DNA of 64,000 nt, from positions 3,408,501 through 3,472,500 of the forward strand of contig NZ_CP087952.1 of NCBI RefSeq assembly GCF_028752835.1, in the 5' to 3' direction. Position numbers and translations under genes: made by a program. This document shows positions 57,029-64,000 of this stretch, one piece after another. Under the pieces are notes generated by a model that worked only from the letters and a program-made list of their open reading frames with translations, ran no database searches and was not told the DNA's origin. This stretch comes from Desulfosarcina sp. BuS5. GTDB lineage: Bacteria; Desulfobacterota; Desulfobacteria; Desulfobacterales; BuS5. Each line of letters begins with the position of its first letter. Within the stretch, counting starts at the first letter, position 1.

Positions 57029-58673
57029 GTATCTGCTGAATTTCTTTTTTATGAAAGAAATGCTTTGCTATCCATAGCAGTATATGCCATTTTTTAAATT
57101 GCAGCTAAATGGTATTTTAAGCACTCTAAAAAGGATAGGAGGTATTCTGATGATAAAAAATACTTTTGAAGAAGTTCTTTCTGATGAATGGGTGAAAGCA
57201 AATATAACCAATCCAGTTCAGGAATTGGTTATTATCCGTGGGATAATTCCATGGCAAAAAATGATTACAAAGTTGTGTAAATTTTATAACACCAGTCAGG
57301 GTGCTTTTGGAAAATCTCTCAGGATGATGACAGCGATTTTGATTTGTATAAAATACTATCAATTAAGTGATAGGCAAATGGTTAAGCATATAAAAGAAAA
57401 CCACTATATTCAATATTTTTGTAACATCACAAATGAGGAATTGCAAACATGCCTGGATCCGAGTTCTATATGTGTATTTCGAAAACGTATAGGTGAAGAA
57501 GGTGTTGAAATTATAGAAAAAGAAGTTTTTGAGGTTCTACGCAAAGCTGGGATAATACAGGGTGATAATGCTATGATAGATTCAAGCGTATTGAAAAATA
57601 ACGTTATCTATCCAAATGATGTACATTTAATTTTTAAAGCTTTTGACAAAATGAAACAATTTGCCGTTTTGCATCAAATCTCCTTGTGGTGGGACAATAA
57701 TGAAGTAAAAAAATTATGGCGAGAATTTTTTTTGAACAAAAAACAAAACCGTTTGGAATGGTTACTCAAATTTAATATATTATTTATTCCTGCTCTAAAA
57801 ATATTTGATAAAAAAGTTGAATCATTAAAGACCACAAAGAAAAAACAAATAAAAGCTGACAATATGTTTGCTATTCTTACTATTCTTGAAGCACAAACCT
57901 TAGAAAAACTCGAAGGTAAAAAACAGATAAAAAACCGGATTGTATCCATTGATGAACCGGATGCCCGCCCGATTGTAAAAGGAAAAGAGCATCCGAAGTG
58001 TGAATTCGGCACAACAATGGAAATGACTTTCAATAGGGAAGGATTCATGATTACCATTGAAAATTTTATCGGTAATCCAAATGATAAAACGCTTTTTGCT
58101 GGAACACTCGAACAGTTCAAAAAACGGATGAAAGGCGAACCGGAAAATATTATTACCGACCTTGGTTACAGAAGCAATGGTAATTTTAAAATTGCAGACA
58201 ATATCAGTAACGTTTTTTTGGGGCGTAAAAAAGATGTATCCGAAGAAAAACAGAGTTTTTGCTGTAAAGCCCGTTCAGCAACAGAAGGTTTCATAGCTAT
58301 TGCAAAAAATATTAGAGGTTTTGGATGCAGTCTTTATAGAGGATTTGAAGGAGACCGTATATGGTCATTGCTTTGTCAAACCGCTTATAATCTTAAAAAG
58401 TTTATTCAGCTTCTAATGGGAGAAAAGATTGAAGAAAAAAAACTGATGAAACTCGGGCTGGCATAAGCCGAACAAGGATTTTATCAAAAATAGTTGATTT
58501 TAAAAAATATGCGGATAGGAGAGGTGCGTCTATAGGTGTTAACAATTTGCCGTTTTTTACCAAAATTCAATTAAAATACCACAAATGAGCTTAAAATTTT
58601 AGATTAAAATTCTCTATGATTAATATATGAACAATGCTGATATACTATGTTATTATCGAAATTCAGCGGATAC
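57029..58673 (+). mobile_element. Complete insertion sequence, 1,645 bp
   Basis: Bounded by 16-bp inverted repeats GTATCTGCTGAATTTC (57029-57044) and the complement of GTATCCGCTGAATTTC (58658-58673), one mismatch, flanked by 6-bp target duplications. It carries a single intact transposase. Size, single long DDE gene, inverted repeats and 6-bp duplication resemble the ISDol1-like group (ISNCY) known from related sulfate reducers; the name is from memory. The insertion looks recent, because both ends, the duplication and the split host gene are well preserved. Confidence 0.93.
57150..58466 (+). CDS. DDE transposase of the 1,645-bp IS
   Basis: A 438-residue transposase. ATG 57150 has AGGAGG 7 nt upstream; an upstream in-frame ATG at 57084 is less likely. 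An N-terminal IS5-like helical domain (QGAFGKSLRMMTAILICIKYY; LSDRQMVKHIKEN) is followed by the first Asp in AMIDSSVLKNNVIYPNDVHL, the second in IITDLGYRSNGNFK, and the Glu in SATEGFIAIAKNIRGFG. An insertion of about 90 residues separates the first two. The YPNDVHL phrase is common in IS5/ISNCY transposases. No frameshift is seen, so it should be active. Confidence 0.88.
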   Translation: MIKNTFEEVLSDEWVKANITNPVQELVIIRGIIPWQKMITKLCKFYNTSQGAFGKSLRMMTAILICIKYYQLSDRQMVKHIKENHYIQYFCNITNEELQTCLDPSSICVFRKRIGEEGVEIIEKEVFEVLRKAGIIQGDNAMIDSSVLKNNVIYPNDVHLIFKAFDKMKQFAVLHQISLWWDNNEVKKLWREFFLNKKQNRLEWLLKFNILFIPALKIFDKKVESLKTTKKKQIKADNMFAILTILEAQTLEKLEGKKQIKNRIVSIDEPDARPIVKGKEHPKCEFGTTMEMTFNREGFMITIENFIGNPNDKTLFAGTLEQFKKRMKGEPENIITDLGYRSNGNFKIADNISNVFLGRKKDVSEEKQSFCCKARSATEGFIAIAKNIRGFGCSLYRGFEGDRIWSLLCQTAYNLKKFIQLLMGEKIEEKKLMKLGLA

Positions 58674-58679
58674 TACTTA
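58674..58679 (+). repeat. Right 6-bp target-site duplication (TACTTA)
   Basis: Matches 57023-57028 exactly and directly follows the right inverted repeat of the IS. Confidence 0.92.
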
Positions 58680-58979
58680 TAAAGCACTCGTGGCCTGGAA
58701 ATGTGAGAGAACTTGAAAATATCATTGAACGGGCTGTAATTTTTTCAGAAAAAAAAATTATTCTTCCGGAAAATCTTCCCCGGGAATTTGGTATCAAAGC
58801 AGGCGCCGCCAGAATTGATGATTTTTTTAAGGGTTTCTCGATAAAAAAAGCTCAAAAAATTATGGAAAAAAGGCTTATACTAAGAGCTCTGGAATCTACC
58901 GGCGGCAACCGTACAAAATCAGCCAAACTTCTTGAAATCAGCCACCCTTCTCTGTTAAGTAAAATAAAAACATACAAAA

Positions 58980-59104
58980 TATAGCTTTTCAAATAAATAA
59001 TTTCACTGAGTTATCGGTCAAACCCTGAGTAGTGGCACGATACATCGTGCCACTACTCAGGGTTTCCCTTTATCCTTGTGAGATTAATTGTCTGAAAAGC
59101 TATA
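58980..59104 (+). repeat. Structured intergenic repeat, family A (copy g)
   Basis: A full 125-bp copy. Arms TATAGCTTTTCAAATAA and TTGTCTGAAAAGCTATA pair perfectly over TATAGCTTTTCA. The core AATTTCACTGAGTTATCGG is followed by a perfect long palindrome centred on GATACATC (about 59020-59065) that differs from other copies, then CCTTGTGAGATT. It begins at the regulator's stop codon (ATA TAG). Confidence 0.88.
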
Positions 59105-59139
59105 GAATGTTGGTGATTGATTACGCTTGGGGATTGAAT

Positions 59140-60051
59140 ATGAAAATTCTTGTTTTTTGCGGGTTTATCTTTTTTTTAGCTATATTTCCTTTGTCAGGCG
59201 CTGGGTTTGAACTGAAAACCGTAATCGACCAGGTTAGCCGTCAGGTTGTTGTGCCTGCCGCCCCGCAACGGGTGATTGCCCTTGCACCAAGCATCACGGA
59301 AATTATTTTTGCACTTGAGCAGGAAAATCGCTTAAAGGGCGTAACAGCCTACAGCGATTTTCCCAAAAAAGCCCTTAAACTTCCAAAAGTTGGTTCTTAT
59401 GTATACCTTGATCTGGAAAGGATAGTCTCTCTGAAACCGGATCTCTGCATCGCCATCAAGGACGGCAACCCGAAAGAAGCTGTTGACAAGCTTGAATCTA
59501 TTGGCATACCTGTGTATGCTGTAAATCCGAAAAACATTGAAACAGTAATAAATACAGTTGTTGAAATAGGCGGGTTACTCAATGCCTCCAAAAAAGCGGA
59601 TGCCCTGGCAAAAAATATGCGGCATAGAATAAAAAGGGTTGAAGCTCTAATAGCAAAAACAGATCTTCGACCGGGTATTTTTTTTCAAATAGGAATAGCT
59701 CCCATAGTATCTGTTGGAACCGATACCTTTATTCATGAACTTATTATTAAGGCAGGAGGCAGGAATCTTGCGGAAGGTCCGGTTTCTTATCCGCGTTTCA
59801 GCAGGGAACAGGTTTTGGCTCTGGCTCCCGACATCATAATTATTACATCAATGGCCCGATCAGTTGTTTTTGAACAGGTTAAAGCGGAATGGAACAAATG
59901 GCCGAATATGCCGGCTGTAAAAACCGGAAGGATTTTTCTCGAAGATTCCAACCTGTTTGACCGCCCAACGCCCCGCCTTGTGGACGGCCTTGAACTTCTA
60001 CTCAAGCTGATTCACCCGGAACTTATTAATGAGGCAAACAAGTGCCTGTAA
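59140..60051 (+). CDS. btuF: Periplasmic cobamide/siderophore-type binding protein
   Basis: A 303-residue class III substrate-binding protein. A signal peptide (ILVFCGFIFFLAIFPLSG) is followed by QRVIALAPSITEIIFAL, VGSYVYLDLERIVSLKPDL and the C-terminal RPTPRLVDGLELL, the BtuF/FhuD fold. ATG 59140 was chosen because it starts the signal peptide; upstream in-frame ATGs read through repeat copy g. The permease and ATPase genes follow with an overlap, so this is a complete importer. The similarity is greatest to BtuF (cobalamin), but iron-complex import cannot be excluded. No cobalamin riboswitch is present in the short leader. Confidence 0.85.
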   Translation: MKILVFCGFIFFLAIFPLSGAGFELKTVIDQVSRQVVVPAAPQRVIALAPSITEIIFALEQENRLKGVTAYSDFPKKALKLPKVGSYVYLDLERIVSLKPDLCIAIKDGNPKEAVDKLESIGIPVYAVNPKNIETVINTVVEIGGLLNASKKADALAKNMRHRIKRVEALIAKTDLRPGIFFQIGIAPIVSVGTDTFIHELIIKAGGRNLAEGPVSYPRFSREQVLALAPDIIIITSMARSVVFEQVKAEWNKWPNMPAVKTGRIFLEDSNLFDRPTPRLVDGLELLLKLIHPELINEANKCL

Positions 60052-61052
60052 ACAGATCTTCCATTATAAAACGGATTACGCTTATTTCTTTAATTTTATT
60101 TATAATCCTTCTTATAGTGATCCTGGCGGCGCTTGCAATCGGATCGACAAGCACAGGGATTAAGGCTGTTTACCAGGCATTCTTTGGTCATGAAGATGCT
60201 GATTCCATGACAAGAGCTATAATATTGCACCTTCGTTTACCCAGAGCCGTGCTGGCTGCGCTTGTAGGTGCAGCCCTTTCTTTGGGCGGCCTTGTTTTTC
60301 AGGCTATTTTAAGAAATCCTCTGGCCGAACCGTATATTTTAGGCATTTCAGGAGGTTCCGCCATAGGAGCCATTCTTGGAATATTAATGGGACTGTCGCG
60401 TTTCCCCGGAGTAAGCCTTCTATCCTTTACCGGGAGTATCATCATCCTGTTTTTGATTATCATAATTTCATCCGGCCATTCAATTTTAAAAAAAGATTCC
60501 CTTTTGCTGGCCGGCGTTATGGTTAATTCTTTTTGTTCCGCTGTTATTATGTTTCTAATCTCCATGACCCAGGATTCCAGGCTGCATAACATAATGTTCT
60601 GGCTTATGGGTGATCTTTCACTTGCGGATCTCAATAAGGCCGGCATACTTGCAGCAATACTCTGCCCCTGTTTTATTCTAATATTTCTGCTTTCAAATTC
60701 AATGAATATTCTCCTGCTTGGAAAAGAGATGGCGATTACAATGGGAATAAGTGTAAAGGCGATTACCCTGACACTTTTGATTACAACATCATTAATGGTC
60801 AGCGCAACAGTAAGTAATTGCGGACTGATTGGTTTTGTGGGGCTTGTGATTCCACATATTTTACGCCTCATCCTCGGATCAGATCACAGGGTGCTTGTTC
60901 CCGCCTGCATCCTGGGGGGTGGGACATATATGGTTGTCTGCGATCTAATGGCAAGAACACTTCCTGATCAAGGTGAGATGCCGGCAGGGGTTATTACAGC
61001 CATGATCGGCGCTCCGATCTTTATATTTCTTTTAAAAAAAACTAAAATATAA
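60042..61052 (+). CDS. btuC: FecCD/BtuC-type ABC permease
   Basis: A 336-residue inner-membrane permease with about ten spans. The family motifs are clear: LRLPRAVLAALVGAALSLGGLVFQAILRNPLAEPYILG and GLVIPHILRLILGSDHR in fragments, the latter being the ATPase-coupling region, and ISGGSAIGAILGI. The start is GTG at 60042, overlapping the btuF stop by ten bases. It forms the channel of the importer with btuF and the ATPase gene 20 nt downstream. Typical length. Confidence 0.92.
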   Translation: MPVNRSSIIKRITLISLILFIILLIVILAALAIGSTSTGIKAVYQAFFGHEDADSMTRAIILHLRLPRAVLAALVGAALSLGGLVFQAILRNPLAEPYILGISGGSAIGAILGILMGLSRFPGVSLLSFTGSIIILFLIIIISSGHSILKKDSLLLAGVMVNSFCSAVIMFLISMTQDSRLHNIMFWLMGDLSLADLNKAGILAAILCPCFILIFLLSNSMNILLLGKEMAITMGISVKAITLTLLITTSLMVSATVSNCGLIGFVGLVIPHILRLILGSDHRVLVPACILGGGTYMVVCDLMARTLPDQGEMPAGVITAMIGAPIFIFLLKKTKI

Positions 61053-61072
61053 TCTAAATTATAAACAGGGCT

Positions 61073-61888
61073 ATGACTGCGGCAATAGAAATAAAAAATC
61101 TGAATTATTATTATGACGATTATCAAGTATTGAAGAATATAGATTTTACTGTTCAAAAGGGAGATTTTTTTATTATCATAGGCCCGAATGGATCAGGTAA
61201 AACAACCTTGATCAAGATCATAGCCGGTATTTTTAAACAGCAACAAGGAGAAATAATTGTTTTTGATAAAAAGCTGGAAAAATATTCACGTAAGAAACTG
61301 GCCCAAAAAATCGCCCTTGTTCCGCAAATGGTTACAGCGGATTTCCCTTTTACGGTAATGGAACTGGTTCTAATGGGTCGCTCACCATATCTTGGCCTGC
61401 TGGGACTTGATAAGCAAGAAGATCTTGAAATAGCAAAACAGGCTTTAGATTTTACCGGTGTTGAGGAATTAATTGATCGCAGAATAGAGCATCTGAGCGG
61501 AGGTGAACGGCAGCGCATATTTATTGCCAAGGCAATCTGCCAGGAAACTGAAATAATTCTTTTGGATGAACCTACGGCGGCCCTGGATATCGCTCATCAG
61601 ATCCGAATAATGGATTTAATGGAACAGCTTCAGCACGAAAGAAATGTAACAATAATCATGATATCACACGACCTTAATCTTGCCGCCATGTATGGAAACA
61701 GGTTGCTGCTCCTTAACAACGGAAAAATAGCCGGCCTGGGAAGCCCTGCTGATGTGATTACCTTTAAAAATCTTGAGGAAGCTTATGGATGCAAATTATT
61801 GATTGACAAAAATCCTGTAGGCAAGTACCCACGGGTTAATCTTGTGCCCCAAAGGCTTTTTGATCAAAACAATATTATTAGGAAATAA
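61073..61888 (+). CDS. btuD: ABC transporter ATP-binding protein, BtuD/FepC type
   Basis: A 271-residue ATPase powering the importer. Walker A IGPNGSGKTT, Q-loop region LVPQMVT, signature HLSGGERQR, Walker B EIILLDEPTAALDIA and switch His in MISHDLN are all intact. The last ~30 residues extend beyond the core domain. It follows btuC and its stop is one base before the start of a thioesterase gene, so the four genes are probably one operon. Confidence 0.93.
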   Translation: MTAAIEIKNLNYYYDDYQVLKNIDFTVQKGDFFIIIGPNGSGKTTLIKIIAGIFKQQQGEIIVFDKKLEKYSRKKLAQKIALVPQMVTADFPFTVMELVLMGRSPYLGLLGLDKQEDLEIAKQALDFTGVEELIDRRIEHLSGGERQRIFIAKAICQETEIILLDEPTAALDIAHQIRIMDLMEQLQHERNVTIIMISHDLNLAAMYGNRLLLLNNGKIAGLGSPADVITFKNLEEAYGCKLLIDKNPVGKYPRVNLVPQRLFDQNNIIRK

Positions 61889-61889
61889 A

Positions 61890-62294
61890 ATGGAAAAAAT
61901 TTTTTTATATCAAACAAAGGTACCGCTATATGAAGTAGACTTGGGCGGTGGGGTTTATCACGGCAATTATTATCATTTTTTTGAATCAGCAAGAGAAGCT
62001 ATGCTCGAAGAAATAGGGTTTCCATACACAAAAATGATGGAACTTGGGAATCACCTTGCTGTGGCAGAAGCAAAATGCATATATCGCATTCCGCTGCGAT
62101 ATAATGATCCTATAGAAATTCGCAGCAAATTTACCAAAATTTCAAGCAGAAGTCTCAAAATCAACCAGGAAATATGGAATCTTGATATCGACAAACCGGC
62201 AACTACCATTGGTTTAAGTCTGGTATGCATAAATAATAAAGGCCGGGCGACAACTCTACCTGAGGCTTTTAAACAAGCACTTAATTCAAAATAG
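61890..62294 (+). CDS. Acyl-CoA thioesterase, YbgC/4HBT hotdog family
   Basis: A 134-residue hotdog-fold thioesterase. The catalytic region PLYEVDLGGGVYHGNYYHFF (Asp followed by the Gly-rich turn and His-x-Asn-Tyr), ESAREAMLEEIGFPY and NQEIWNLD fit YbgC-like enzymes. I chose ATG 61890, which lies one base after the btuD stop; an in-frame ATG at 61842 would be inside btuD. The substrate is probably a short acyl-CoA. Why it travels with a cobamide-type importer is not clear. Confidence 0.82.
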   Translation: MEKIFLYQTKVPLYEVDLGGGVYHGNYYHFFESAREAMLEEIGFPYTKMMELGNHLAVAEAKCIYRIPLRYNDPIEIRSKFTKISSRSLKINQEIWNLDIDKPATTIGLSLVCINNKGRATTLPEAFKQALNSK

Positions 62295-62297
62295 CAT

Positions 62298-62801
62298 TTA
62301 CTCTGCTATATGTTTTACAATATGCCCAATTTCAAGAAAAATAAGAGCCTTACAGGCTAATTTACAGGCTTTCAGGCTGCCGGGAATTGCAAAAAGAACA
62401 GACTTACCTGTAATTCCGGCTGTGGCGCGGGATAAAATTGCCGCGGAATCTATCTCTTCAAAACTCAGTTGCGCAAAAACAGCACCAAACCCGGTAAGTT
62501 CTTTTATAAACAAGGGCCGGACAGCCTCGATGGTAACATCCGTGCTGCTTATTCCCGTCCCCCCGGTTACTATTATAACGTCAGGTTTCAGATCCTGGAT
62601 CAGATCCAGGACGGTTTTTGTAATGGTGGCTGATTCATCAGGAATTACCTGATGAAAAACTACAGTATGCCCCTCTTTTTTGGCTTGTTTACTGATCCAG
62701 ACTCCGCTTTTGTCATTGGCAATGGTTCTTGTAGTAGAAACAGTTATTATCCCGATCCTGGTTTTTTTCGGAGCTGTTTTTTTATGTTTCTGTGTACTCA
62801 A
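62298..62801 (-). CDS. moaB: MoaB/MogA-family molybdopterin biosynthesis protein
   Basis: A ~167-residue protein that adenylates molybdopterin in molybdenum cofactor synthesis. TRIGIITVSTTRT near the N-terminus, DVIIVTGGTGISSTDVTIEAV (the nucleotide-binding GGTG loop) and FAIPGSLKACKLA fit MoaB. I chose the TTG start at 62801 (STQKHKKTAPKK), which matches family N-termini and has AAGGA upstream; a GTG at 62825 would lie inside repeat B2. It is the last gene of a minus-strand run after pyrR. Molybdenum or tungsten enzymes such as formate dehydrogenases are expected in such an anaerobe. Confidence 0.88.
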   Translation of the reverse strand: MSTQKHKKTAPKKTRIGIITVSTTRTIANDKSGVWISKQAKKEGHTVVFHQVIPDESATITKTVLDLIQDLKPDVIIVTGGTGISSTDVTIEAVRPLFIKELTGFGAVFAQLSFEEIDSAAILSRATAGITGKSVLFAIPGSLKACKLACKALIFLEIGHIVKHIAE

Positions 62802-62812
62802 AAAAATAATCC

Positions 62813-62975
62813 TTAGGGTTCGCACAAAAATAAGTTAGCAATTTTAAGTGTTGAGGCGCCTGGCTGGCAAGGCGCGAAAGCGTAGGAATATCAAGATATT
62901 TCTACGCTTTCGTAACGCAGCCAGGCAGGATGTATCGACGTTTAAAATGTAAAGTTATTTTTGCGCGAGCCCTTA
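62813..62975 (-). repeat. Structured intergenic repeat, family B (copy B2)
   Basis: 163 bp between pyrR and moaB, sense minus. Outer arms TAAGGGCTCGCGCAAAAATA and the complement of TTAGGGTTCGCACAAAAATA are nearly identical. Inside, CCTGGCTGCGTTACG is followed by a 38-bp hairpin (GAAAGCGTAGAAATATC/GATATTCCTACGCTTTC) and CGCGCCTTGCCAGCCAGG. The pyrR stop codon TAA is the first codon of the element. Confidence 0.85.
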
Positions 62976-63503
62976 CTCAATCAGAACAGCATCTATGTCA
63001 TCATGCTCCTGAAAGAGCACATTAACTGTTTCGTGCTGCCTTGTTTCTATAAACTTACCCACATAATCAGCCTGTATCGGTAATTCCCTGTATCCCCTGT
63101 CCACCAGAACGGCAAGTTCAATACGATCAGGCCTGCCAAAATCGATAACAGCATCCATGGCCGCCCTGACAGTGCGGCCTGTAAAAAGGACATCATCAAC
63201 AAGAATAATATGTTTTCCGTCAACGGAAAATGGTATTTTAGTAGTCTTTACTACCGGATGGTTGCTTATCTTTGTCCAGTCATCACGATACATGGTAATA
63301 TCTATTGTGCCGGACTCGACAACAATCCCCTCAATATCAACAATTCCTTTCCCTATTCTTTGCGCTAAATAAACGCCCCTGGTATGAATGCCGATTAAAA
63401 CCAGATTGCCGACACCTTTGTGTCTTTCAATTATCTCACAGGTAATCCTTGTAAGTATTCTTTTTATATCACCTTTGTCGAGAATTATATTTTTTAAATC
63501 CAT
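62973..63503 (-). CDS. pyrR: PyrR: pyrimidine operon regulator / uracil phosphoribosyltransferase
   Basis: A 176-residue PRT-fold protein. The PRPP loop IILVDDVLFTGRTVRAA, the N-terminal LVLIGIHTRGVYLAQRI and the C-terminal ADYVGKFIETRQHE match PyrR, which can make UMP from uracil and, in many bacteria, binds pyr mRNA leaders. No pyr biosynthetic gene is adjacent here, so the RNA-binding role is uncertain. The stop TAA is in repeat B2. An aminotransferase gene lies 21 nt upstream on the same strand. Confidence 0.93.
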   Translation of the reverse strand: MDLKNIILDKGDIKRILTRITCEIIERHKGVGNLVLIGIHTRGVYLAQRIGKGIVDIEGIVVESGTIDITMYRDDWTKISNHPVVKTTKIPFSVDGKHIILVDDVLFTGRTVRAAMDAVIDFGRPDRIELAVLVDRGYRELPIQADYVGKFIETRQHETVNVLFQEHDDIDAVLIE

Positions 63504-63524
63504 AATTCTTTCCTGATTTAATCT

Positions 63525-64000
63525 TTAAAGACGGCAAAGTATTTCAGCTGCTTTTTCCAATGTTTCATCTTTTTTTGCAAAACAGAATCTCAATACTTTA
63601 TCATCCTGCTTTTTGTTATAAAAAGCGGATGGAGGAATGGCGGCAACTCCGTATTCTGTTGTGATACGTTCTGCAAATGTATAATCAGATTCATCTGAAA
63701 CAGCCGAATAATCCACCATCAGAAAATAGGTTCCGGAACAAGGCAAGACCCTTAATCCGGATGCCTCCAAACATGAAATAAATTTGTCCCGCTTCTTTTG
63801 ATAAAAAATAGCCAGATTATTATAATAACTTTTTTCTTTCATCATGTCTGCATAAGCATACTGCACCGGCGTGTTGGAAGCAAAAGTAAGAAACTGATGG
63901 ATCTTGCGAAACTCAGTTGATAAAATTTCAGGCGCAATACAATAACCAATTTTCCAGCCGGTTGTATGATATGTTTTACCAAAAGAACTGATAACAAAAC
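63525..64000 (-). CDS. PLP-dependent aminotransferase, C-terminal part (window edge)
   Basis: The C-terminal ~158 residues of a fold-type I aminotransferase; the start lies beyond 64000. Reading from the edge gives VISSFGKTYHTTGWKIGY, which includes the PLP-binding Lys, then the conserved SNTPVQYAYADMM region, SGTYFLMVDY and the C-terminal RFCFAKKDETLEKAAEIL with the substrate-binding Arg. FGKTYHTTGWKIG is characteristic of the methionine (YbdL)/kynurenine aminotransferase group. No frameshift is seen in the part present. Likely co-transcribed with pyrR downstream. Confidence 0.88.
   Translation of the reverse strand, partial: FVISSFGKTYHTTGWKIGYCIAPEILSTEFRKIHQFLTFASNTPVQYAYADMMKEKSYYNNLAIFYQKKRDKFISCLEASGLRVLPCSGTYFLMVDYSAVSDESDYTFAERITTEYGVAAIPPSAFYNKKQDDKVLRFCFAKKDETLEKAAEILCRL

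Larger units (their letters stand above)
55918..58984 (+). pseudogene. Sigma-54 response regulator split by an IS element
   Basis: The 5' part (55918-57028) encodes a receiver (VIDDEKN; phospho-Asp in FILCDLKMPNMSG) and most of an AAA+ domain with GESGTGKE, the GAFTGA loop and FLDEIGELS. The 3' part (58680-58984) continues with KHSWPGNVRELENIIERAV and a Fis-type DNA-binding helix pair. Removing the IS and one 6-bp target copy restores an unbroken frame of 471 residues (reading SILIKHSWPG across the joint). As it stands, the first fragment ends in SILSIC and lacks its DNA-binding domain, so the output of the Hpt-kinase system is probably lost. The stop codon TAG is inside repeat copy g. Confidence 0.93.

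Noticed and set aside
58985-59139. Cobalamin riboswitch before btuF
   Set aside because: Most of the leader is repeat copy g; the remaining ~35 nt cannot hold a cobalamin riboswitch.

Overview
The window looks like a chromosomal segment of a strictly anaerobic, sulfate-reducing Desulfobacterota (Desulfobacterales-like) bacterium. The evidence is a heterodisulfide-reductase/Flx-type electron bifurcation operon ending in a genuine dsrC, a siroheme decarboxylase (Lrp-type AhbA/B), a one-chain pyruvate:ferredoxin oxidoreductase, class I fumarase, late futalosine-pathway menaquinone genes, Gram-negative envelope genes (kdsB, waaA, TonB receptor), many sigma-54 regulators and selenocysteine use. 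No rRNA, tRNA or CRISPR was found.

Layout. 1-2.2 kb: a partial IS4-type transposase and a YbiT-like ABC-F gene cut off after its first ATPase domain. 2.2-6.4 kb: ald, a CGGC-domain gene, an asnA remnant, kdsB-waaA. 7.3-15.5 kb: hdrA (Sec), mvhD/flxD (Sec), FrhB-like, AsrA-like and AsrB/FlxA-like genes, then dsrC with its own promoter and terminator. 15.7-27.5 kb: ahbA/B, then on the minus strand PFOR, a receiver protein, fumarase, thiC/bzaF, glcF-like and comEC. 27.5-38 kb: murA, a QseE-QseG-QseF-like two-component module, a HAD phosphatase, a DUF1573 gene with an in-frame UGA, priA, fabH, ihfA. 38.2-44 kb (+): methyltransferase, amrS, mqnP, ubiX, ubiD, a soluble kinase. 44-51.3 kb: a radical SAM/SPASM maturase with an unlisted 43-residue precursor peptide behind a sigma-54 promoter, a TonB receptor, and a divergent binding-protein/hybrid-kinase pair plus queF. 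51.5-59 kb: dusB, DUF1848, Hpt-kinase-regulator, the regulator being split by a 1,645-bp IS. 59-64 kb: btuFCD-like transporter, thioesterase, moaB, pyrR, and a partial aminotransferase.

Three things stand out. (1) Two clear selenoproteins (HdrA, MvhD) and a third candidate (DUF1573) in which UGA falls on a conserved Cys. (2) A geopeptide-like RiPP locus with its precursor gene and a -24/-12 promoter. (3) About eleven copies of structured intergenic repeats in two size classes. Their arms change together between copies, they share a core (TGCGTTAtCGG ... hairpin ... GCCTTG), and they often begin at the stop codon of the preceding gene in sense orientation. This makes them candidates for a 3'-end RNA or DNA structural element.

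Functionally, the Hdr/Flx operon probably links NAD(P)H, ferredoxin and a thiol carrier, plausibly DsrC. PFOR and fumarase serve central carbon flow. The mqnP-ubiX-ubiD genes supply menaquinone, and AhbA/B feeds siroheme into heme. All functional statements are from sequence recognition only; no database search was run.
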